This document shows positions 56,356 to 64,000 of a stretch of DNA of 64,000 nt, in pieces; within the stretch, counting starts at the first letter, position 1, and each line of letters opens with the position of its first letter. The position numbers and the translations under genes were made by a program. Under the pieces are notes generated by a model. That model saw only the letters and a list, made by a program, of their open reading frames with translations, searched no databases and was not told the origin of the DNA. The stretch spans positions 862,791,571 through 862,855,570 of the forward strand of contig NC_056731.1 of NCBI RefSeq assembly GCF_019279795.1, written 5' to 3'. The DNA comes from Protopterus annectens (Eukaryota; Chordata; Ceratodontiformes; Protopteridae).

Positions 56356-58366
56356 TCTTTAACACCTCCTCCATAAATACGCCCTTGTACACCTCTATAA
56401 ATACATATGCATAATGCTAATTTCACTTTAACATTGCAAACTCCTTTGAGCAACTAACATCCTCCCCTCACTACAGGCACCAACATACTCGATCTTGCCT
56501 CATAAGTGCAGCCACTGTCTGCAACTCACCCATTAACATAGCTTGACTTACCAGATCTGATCACAGTAGTTTTATGTGCCACATGATGCCAGTACAGATC
56601 AATAGCCAGTCCAACCATCTTTAGAGACTTTTCCATGGCTAATTATCTTGCGTTCAATTAGTTCAACATTCTGCTACCATTTGATAACCCTATAGCAAAT
56701 ACCACCACATATAGTCAAAGTCTAAACTCCTTACTCACCGCTTACATAAAAGCTCATGTTCTTATCTGCTAAAAATGCAACTTCAACTCTAGAAAGAAGT
56801 CCCTCTGGCAGACCTCTAAAAAGAAAAATGCCCATAGCCTTAAAGAACAGAAGTTCAGGATATTAATTTCAGCTTTAATAGGGTTAACAAAGAACTCAGG
56901 AGCAATACCAAATCCTGTTACTTATGAGTTAAAATTGTTATATCAGCAAAGAACAACCAAAAGACATTAATTATGAAATGAACCTCAGAAATAATACCCA
57001 GCAGTATACTGAACTTTCCTTTAGTGGTATCATCTACTCAAACCCTGAGAATATCACCAATATCCTTGCAAACAAATTCAACTCCAGTGTCTCCCCTCTG
57101 TCACTTCTAAACTTCCCAATGCAAAGTAACCACTCCATACCCCATTTAATACCTCTGATCAAATACTAAAAGCACTCTTCAAGATGAAAAATTCCAGCTT
57201 TACTCATCCAGATAACATACAGGGCTGCTTCTAGTCAGTATGAAATACCCATCAGACTTCCTCCTTAAACTGTTAACAGAGAATAGATAGCAGTAGCCTG
57301 GACAACAGGTGTAACAGTCCCTCTATACAAGGAAGGCTGAAACATAGACACTGGCGACTACATATGTATCAGCCATATCAGTATTATTGCAGGGTGGTGG
57401 AATGCATCATCATGGATGTCATACACAGAGACATAGGAAACCTAACACCTTAGACCCAAATCAGTTTGGGTTTAAAAAAGGTAGATCATGCCTTTTTAAA
57501 CTTAGATACTTCGTTTGAAAGAGTTGCTGATGATGATGGTAACTCTATGAAAACAACTTACCTTGATTTATCTATGGCTTTTAACACTATCCTTCACTCC
57601 TGCATTATCTACAAACTTGTCACACTCAGTTAACCCACTGGGTTACCAAACGACTCAAAGGCAGGCACTAATCTATTAACATTAATGGCTCACTAACATA
57701 CAAAATACTGGGCTCTGTTTTAGGAGCAAGTTTATTTGCCGTTTTCTTCTCTAATATCAAATCTGACATGGATGACAGCAAGCTTGGAGCCATTGTCAAC
57801 TTCCCTGAGTACACTCAGTGCCTCCATCAGGGTCTAATTGGGACAAACTCGTGGTGCCAGGATCACAGTCTAAAACTAAATGTCAAACAATGAAGCACAG
57901 TACAATTCAGGAAACAGAAATTCTCACCCATCTACCTTATAAATGGCACCACCTTAAAATAGACACTGTCATAAAAGATCTAGTCACCTTACTGGAGAAT
58001 GAACTCTCCCCTATCTCGTACCCTGTGTCATTACAAAAGTCTTTTACTTCTCTTAGCTGACTACTATGAGTATCTCCTCTCAGTCAAAGCAGCCATTATT
58101 GCTTCTACTTGTCTCTCATTAAGCCCACACTAGAATGTGATGTGCCCTTCGGAATGAATCTGTTCAAACACCTAATACAACTTGAAAAACCCCAATGGTA
58201 ACACACTAAGAGATCTCAGTTACAAATTCTGCAAGTTATCCAGAGTGACTAAAAACCCTGTTTCTTTTCTCTGTCTCTTAAAGACTCTGTTACAGTCATG
58301 TATGCTTGGCCTACAAAGCTGTAGATGAATCAGTCCTGCCTGATCAATTACATATCCATAAAAAAT
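56356..58366 (+). mobile_element. CR1-like LINE, copy E (old, interrupted by DIRS D)
   Basis: A strongly diverged plus-strand copy. Recognisable parts are an EN end (ACCAACATACTCGATCTTGC, coding TNILDL), NPENITNILANKFNSSVSPL (57040), LDPNQFGFKKGRSCLF (57440), a DLSMAFNTILHSCII box (57560; AFDT as AFNT), DDSKLGAIVNFPEY, CQDHSLKLNVKQ and ECDVPFGMNLFKHL. It stops inside the LHLKKS block at 58366, where DIRS D starts. The 3' end would lie right of the window. 5' part lost or unrecognisable. Confidence 0.8.
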
Positions 58367-58677
58367 AAGTTATGTACTCACCATAACGTTCCATGTTTGT
58401 AGTCCATCTCACCCTTCATTCTTACATATGGGATCGGAGCCGATCCTCGGCTCAGACTCGGCCTATTTACAAGCTGGAAGTCTTCTAGTTGGCTCGTGGC
58501 TAGGTAGGTATCCCATGGTGCACCAGTACAATCCCCAAATTTTGTTTGCTGCTAACTAGGAGAAATAATAACAAATATACCAAAGAAGCCAGTACTAAAA
58601 GGTCTCCATAAAAAAAAGGATAATAATGTTTTTCTGTCTCCAGGTACTTCCAGGCTGGGGGTAGGGGAGTGGATTCG

Positions 58678-58780
58678 TAAGAATGAAGGGTGAGATGGAC
58701 TACAAACATGGAACGTTATGGTGAGTACATAACTTCTTTATGTTCTGTAGTACTATCTCACCTTCATTCTTACATATGGG
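58678..58780. repeat. Internal complementary region of DIRS D
   Basis: GGTGAGATGGACTACAAACA then GGAACGTTATGGTGAGTACA is the complement of the left end. TCTGTAGTACTATCTCACCT and the following bases should be the complement of the unseen right end, predicting that the element ends near AAGGTGAGATAGTACTACAG and about 10 more bases. Confidence 0.88.
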
Positions 58781-58812
58781 ACAGCATCCCTAGCGCCTTA
58801 TTCTTGGGTGGC

Positions 58813-59920
58813 TCAAGGATAAATACTCCTGAGTACCATGGAACCAAATGAAGCTCTACCCCTGGAGGTTAAATCCAATTTGTAATGAGTAATAAAAGTG
58901 TGAGGGGTAGCCCATGTAGCTGCTGCACAAATATTATCAAGTGGGACCCTGGCTTGAAAGGCTGCAGAGGTAGACTGAGATCTGGTAGAATGAGTCTTGA
59001 TTTTAAAGAGTACAGGTCTACCCTCAGAATTGTAAACATAAGCTATAAAGCTAGAAATCCAATTACAGAGTGTCACTTTGGAAACTGGTATGCCTGACCT
59101 GGATTCAGAGAAGGGAATGAATAATTGATCTGATTTCCTGATTTCCTTATAAAAAACGTAATTGTCTATGGGCATCCAGCTGGTGAAACCTGTATTCAGC
59201 TGCGTTGTAATGATTTGACAAGAATACCAGAAGCTCTATGGATTGATTCCAAGTGGCATGGGAACAGACCTTGGGGACAAAGGAGGGATTAGTATGAAGG
59301 GACACCCTCTCCTTGTGAAAAATCAGATAAGAGGGTTTAACAGACAATGCTTGCAACTCTGACACGCGTCTGGCCGACGTGATAGCTACCAGAAACAAAG
59401 TCTTCCAAGACAGGAATTTCAAAGAAGATGAATGAGAAGGCTCAAAGGGCAAAGAAGTCAGTTTGGATAACACAAAATTGAAATTCCATGAGGCAACAGG
59501 TTCTTGAAAAGGGGGTCTTAACAAAGTGGCACCTTTAAGGAAGGTTTGGCACAGCTTATGTTTGAAATCGCTGCCAATTGAACTCTGATAGTGGCAGCCG
59601 CAGATCCCTGGTGAAAAAGCTCAGACAGGAATTCCAAAACCACTGGAATGTAGGCAGTGTAAGGGTCAACATTCATTTTCTCTGCCCAGATAGAGAATCT
59701 TCTCCATTTACTGGAATATAGTCTCCTAGTGGAAGGTTTGTGAGAAGACGTAAGGATATGAGTCACAGAGGGTGAAAAGTAGTGAAGCCTGACTAGGGAT
59801 GGAACTGGAGTAGCCATGCTATCAAATTGAGGGTGTGTAGGGAGAGATGAAGCGAACCTGACATGTGAGTCAACAGGTCTGGAGCTGGGTCCAGGATCCA
59901 AGGATCATCCAGGAGAAGAG
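58813..59920 (-). pseudogene. DIRS D tyrosine recombinase (all catalytic residues present)
   Basis: The 120-residue open C-terminus (58813-59175) has KTHSTRSQSTSAAF (HxxR), AAATWATPHTFITHYKLD (Trp/His region and Tyr nucleophile). The upstream piece 59147-59524 has TSARRVSELQAL (first Arg). The N-terminal core-binding part is at 59518-59901. Shifts near 59150 and 59525 separate the three pieces. Confidence 0.88.
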
Positions 59921-59929
59921 GCCCGAGGA

Positions 59930-60600
59930 AGGGGAACCAAGCCTGACGAGGCCAGTAAGGAGCAATGAGGATAAGTTTAATTCCCAGCCGTTTCACTTTT
60001 GAATAACCTTAGGAATGAGAGGAAAGGGAGGAAAAGCATACAGGAGACCCATGGGCCAATCATGAACAAGTGCATCTCTCGGTGACTCCCCCGGAGGGGG
60101 GATGAGGGAGAAGTAGCTGCTGCATTTGGCACTGATTGGACTGGCAAAGAGGTCGCAGCAAGGCTATCCCCATCTGAGGAAAATCTGTTCCGCTGTTTCC
60201 TGTTTCAGAGACCACTCGTGAGGCATCAGGATTGCCCTGCTGAGCTTGTCGGCTATCACGTTGGTTGTCCCTGGAATGTGCGTTGCCACCAGAAATTGCT
60301 GGGAAGATATCGCCCATTTCCAAACTCGCATGACCTCTCGACAAAGTGTGTAAGATTTGGTTCCACCCTGTTTGTTGATATACCATACTACTGATGTTGT
60401 CTGATTGTATTGTAATAGTCCCCAGAGGCAGAAGGTCGTGGAATGCCAGGAGCACCACCCTCATCTCTAGAATGCTGATATGCAGGTGAGCCTCGTGATC
60501 TTGCCATGTGCCTTGGACAGTCCTGCCGAGATAATGTCCCCCACCCTATCTGTGAGGAATCCGTGGTCACAGTGGCAATGGGTTGGTGAGGAACAAATGA
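59930..60600 (-). pseudogene. DIRS D RNase H and methyltransferase-like domain (broken)
   Basis: VTTDSSQIGW (60560), RDEGGAPGIP/EMRVVLLAF (60440) and TIQSDN (60400) mark RNase H in shifting frames. It is followed by PVQSVPNAAATSPSSP (for PQNTKCQRFFS) and ILIAPYWPRQAWFPFL (59930-59960) of the methyltransferase-like part. Confidence 0.75.
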
Positions 60601-60611
60601 AGTGCCTGTGG

Positions 60612-61590
60612 TTAGCTGATTGGGTAGTGTCCACCAAAGGAGGCCCTTCTTGAAGATTCTGTCATCAGAATGTGATGAGACAATGGTAGGTGCTGAAAAG
60701 ACCATTGGGACAACAGGAGCCACTGAAGAATTCTCATGTGTAGCCTGGCTAGTGGCACTAGTAATATGGTGGAAGGCATGGTCCCTAGAAGCTGCAGAAT
60801 AATCTTGGCTTTGATGTTTCGTAAGGGGAGAAGATGCCAAATTTGAATAACCAGATTCTGTGCCCTTTTTGCAGGAAGATGAGCCAGCATGTCTACTGTA
60901 TCTATCTCTGCACCTATAAAAATCACAGATTGAGAGGGCAATAAGGCAAAGTTTTCCCAGTTTATAGAAATTCCCAGCTGGGCACAAAGCTGAATAGTAG
61001 CATCCCTGGTCTGAAGAAGTAGATGCCTGGTGGGGGCAGTCAAGAGCCAGTCGTCCAGATACGGAAACACCTGGAATCCTCGACATCTCAGGTGAGCTGT
61101 CACTACTGCCATACATTTGGTGAACACCCTGGGGGCTGTGGTAAGACCAAAAAACAGAGCACAAAACTGATAGTGACTGGCTCCCAGCCGGAAGCGCAGA
61201 TGACTCCTCGATGCCCTGTCCATTTTTATGTGGTAGTAGGTGTCTTGGAGATCTATTGAGCACATTCAATTGTCTTTCCCTAACAATGGGAGTATAGACT
61301 GCAGAGTCACCATCCGGAACTTGTCCTTCACTTATTTGTTCAATCTGCTGAGGTCCAGAATAGGCCTCCAGTCTCCCATACATTTTGGCACTAAAAAGAA
61401 TCTGGACTAAGTTCCAGATCCTATTTGGTCTGCTGGAACGGTTTGGATGACTCTTTTTGACACCAACTTGTTGACCTCCACAGTTGCCTGATCCCTGTGA
61501 CTGGGTGGAACATCCGGGATCTTCTTGGGAACAACAGGTGGAAGAGAAAAGGGTATGACATAACCTCTGGTAATAATTCTTTATACCCAC
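60612..61590 (-). pseudogene. DIRS D reverse transcriptase
   Basis: The open 217-residue stretch (60612-61265) has MCSIDLQDTYYHIKMD (catalytic Asp), GASHYQFCALFFGLTTAPRV, FPYLDDWLLTAPT (YLDD box), and VIFIGAEIDTVDMLAHLPA, then the thumb. It is the most intact DIRS RT in the window. The N-terminal fingers (61266-61590) are frameshifted, with VKKSHPNRSSRPNRIWNL in the alternative frame. Confidence 0.88.
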
Positions 61591-61599
61591 TTGTCTTGA

Positions 61600-63934
61600 A
61601 TGATACCCAGCCAGGCTTCTGGATACAAAGAAATGCGTCCCCCGACCGGCCCCAGAGAAGCACAGTCAGGCCCCACATCAGGAGTGCTGGTAAGGCCGGC
61701 CCAATCGCGACATCCCTGGTTATGCGGACCACCCCTGCCTCTAGGGCAACATCTACCATTTCCTCCTCCTCTGCCTCTGAAGGAGGAGTCACCCTGTGCA
61801 TCCTGGAAAAACCTCTGGGACTTCTTGAACCACATTTTACCACCCCTCTGACCCTTAGGGTATGAAACAGTAAAACGTACTCCCAAGGCAGAGAGTGTTT
61901 TTCCTTCTTGCTCGGGGAAGAGTGTCCTTTACCTTGGGTCCAAACAATGACGAACAGTCGAAGGTAAAGGTAGACTTGAACAGTTCCGCCAAGTTACACA
62001 AATGCATCCAGGAATGACGCCTTAGGGAAATTCCTGAACCTGCTGCTCTACTCACTCCATCGGCTGCATACGAAATAAGCCACATGGAAGAGTTGACGAT
62101 AGAGTTCAAGGTGGACAACTGGGCAGAAACCTTGTCAAGGACTCCCTAAGTACATGTACCTTGTAGGGAATATCCTAAGTCTTTAAGGAGATCTCTCTGA
62201 AGCCTCGTGAAGTGAGTAAGGTAGTTCAGCGATCTAAGGGTAAATGCCGCTGAACTAAAGATACACTTCCCGTATCTGTCCATCATTCAAGACTCCTTAT
62301 TCGGCGGATGAACAGAAGAAAAAATCTCAGCTAGCTCCTTTTTAGTGGCCGCCGCCACCACCATGGCATCTATGGGAACACCTTTAGACAAAAAAATCTT
62401 TCTCAGGAGGGGTAGAAAGAAACTTATTCGGTCTCCTGGGGACTGGCTCCACGGCATCAAGAGTATCCCACATTTTTCGACTAACTAGCTCCATCAGTTC
62501 GTCAAAAGGTGGAGACACCCAAGAGGCTGAAGGTTGAGACCCGAAAGCCTTCAGGTACACCGACTCCTCATCAGAAGGGGTGACAGTGGGCCAGCTGCAC
62601 CTCTGCTTAAGGATTTCCAGGATGTTTACGAAGGAGACATCATCAGAAGATGACTTGGGGGACCCTTCTGACTCCTCGAGGTCAGTGTCAGAGGTCCGAG
62701 ACTCATCATGGGAGTCCACATGCTTCCACTTACATGTTCTCTTCCATGGGGGCTCCTCAGAAGGACATTCCTGGGAGGTCTCGGAAGAGTGGGGCCACCA
62801 GCCGGTGGTTCCTGAGGCTGAGGGTCTCTGCTGTCCACGAAGAGAATAGGAGGTGAGAAAGAAGTAGGTGCTTTAGGGGGAAGGGTGTCAGTACCTCTGG
62901 TAGGAGCTGATGATTGGGACAGCACACTCCTCATCATCTCGAATACTGACCTCTCTGGCTCCAAAGACCTCCCTGGCTCTGAGGAGACTGAGGATGCCAT
63001 CGGCTCCAAGACAGACATAGGGTCCGAACTCGCCCTACCCGACATGCCGAGAGAAGACTCAGAACTGAAGAAGATCGGTTCCAAGCATCCCTCTCGGGGC
63101 CAAATGGGAAGCTTCGGCCCCTAGACACTATGGACAGTGCCGAAAGTGTCGGAGAAGAACTTGGCTCCGAAACAGCCACAGGGGGAGCAGGAACCGAAGG
63201 TTCTACCAGTGGTACCAAACACTCCAGCTGCAAAGGACCAGCATGGCTCAGAGGAATGATCGCAGAGGGCTGAATGGACCCAAGTGGCTCCAGAACCGAC
63301 TGGGTCGGAGCCAACAGCAATTTAGGCAAAGCAGATGCTTCAACAGTCTCAGCACTACCCTCTCCACATCTTCTTCCAATAAACTCCTGGAAGACCTGGA
63401 TTGACAGAATAGGAGAGCGGGATCTCTGAGGTATTGGAAAATTTAATATAGTGGAGGCTGGTAGAGGATCCATAGACTGGCTCCGTGAGATGGTCTCAGT
63501 GGTCGGCTCCGAAATACTTTGAACCGACCCTGTAATCACAGTAGTGCTCTCAAATCAGCACCGAGATCTGTGGTGCCAAAGAGGCAGAAGACTTATCCGT
63601 TTTTGTGATTTTAAGAGGTGGCTCCGAGACACCAGCCGGTGCCGGGGAGGGCCTCTTAGAGGACTTTTTCTTTTTAGATCCCTGAGATCTAGAAGAAGAG
63701 GAAGAGCTAGCCAGATCTTCCTCAAAGGAAGGTTTAAGAAGAACTTTTAGGATGAAAGTTCTTGTAACACCCTCAGACTAAACGAGTGGCAAAATAAGCA
63801 GGTTTCCTGTAAATGTATGACCCCCCTAGACAGTAAACACAGTTACTGTGGCCATCCATGATGGACATTTTCTGTGAGTATTTAATACATTTCTTGAAGG
63901 CAGATGGCTTATGGTCTTTATTAACTTTGGACAT
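61600..63934 (-). pseudogene. DIRS D gag-like protein (broken)
   Basis: The likely start is at 63934 (MSKVNKDHKPSAFKKC), with HSNCVYCLGG but the last Cys/His positions altered. Later blocks are DTDLEESEGSPKSSSDD and VSFVNILEILKQR (62384-62719), RRPNKFLSTPPEKD, and SLFGPKVKDTLPRARRK (about 61930). The Ser-rich charged N-terminal third (62934-63760) varies in length between copies. Several shifts. Confidence 0.7.
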
Positions 63935-64000
63935 TCTCACAAAAGGCACACAAACAGAAAGAAGAAAAAGGGGGGAGGAGGACTATGTCCTCTAATTTAA

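Larger units (their letters stand above)
58367..64000 (-). mobile_element. DIRS-1-like retrotransposon, copy D (right end outside the window)
   Basis: The left end AAGTTATGTACTCACCATAA is at 58367, with the ICR at 58678-58780, recombinase, RNase H/RT and gag up to the gag start at 63934. The right ITR is not in the window. RT and recombinase have the longest open frames of the three DIRS-1 copies. Confidence 0.92.

Overview
This is a stretch of vertebrate-type nuclear DNA made almost entirely of transposable elements. I see no host protein-coding gene, rRNA gene or functional tRNA gene. The mixture (DIRS-type tyrosine-recombinase retrotransposons, CR1-like LINEs with 8-bp 3' tails, an L1/Tx1-type LINE, Penelope-like elements, a TIR DNA transposon, tRNA-like SINE modules and AT/CA/GT microsatellites) suggests a repeat-rich, probably large vertebrate genome, such as a lungfish or salamander. 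The species cannot be fixed from the sequence. All coding regions carry stops or frameshifts, so CDS-like entries are given as pseudogenes.

Layout: 1-7850 is an old DIRS family-2 copy split inside its gag by a complete DIRS family-1 element (copy A, minus, 171-6392). 8377-12236 is CR1-like LINE A (minus), whose endonuclease is deleted, with a SINE-like module at its 5' end. 12363-15160 has nothing recognisable. 15165-25835 is a nest: DIRS-2 fragments, a TIR transposon with TTAGGG-like subrepeats, a Penelope fragment, and an L1/Tx1-type LINE split by a second TIR transposon that itself holds a nearly whole Penelope-like element. 25860-27345 is another DIRS-2 fragment. 27346-30664 is mostly unassigned, with a hAT-like end, a SINE-like module and a DIRS-2 terminal repeat. 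30665-35515 is LINE B (plus) with a 5' UTR of ~257-bp tandem monomers. 35516-39720 is unassigned. 39722-40808 is an L2/CR1-like 3' fragment. 40809-43880 is LINE C (plus), joined tail to tail with LINE D (minus, 43880 to about 56355). LINE D has a ~600-bp-monomer 5' UTR array that is interrupted by DIRS copy B (minus, 50087-56021). 56356-58366 is an older CR1-like LINE E (plus), interrupted by DIRS copy D (minus, from 58367 to beyond the window edge).

Functionally, the DIRS-1 elements carry gag, then reverse transcriptase/RNase H/methyltransferase-like domain, then tyrosine recombinase, bounded by inverted terminal repeats with an internal complementary region that joins copies of both ends. 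The LINEs encode ORF1 (zinc-ribbon plus SGNH esterase-like domain) and ORF2 (APE endonuclease plus reverse transcriptase). The Penelope element encodes RT plus a GIY-YIG-like domain. The points most worth a second look are the DIRS end/ICR architecture with a readable empty site, the long direct repeats around the Penelope element, a hammerhead-like remnant in its 3' flank, recurrent endonuclease loss in the LINEs, and 5' UTR monomer arrays that differ between LINE copies.
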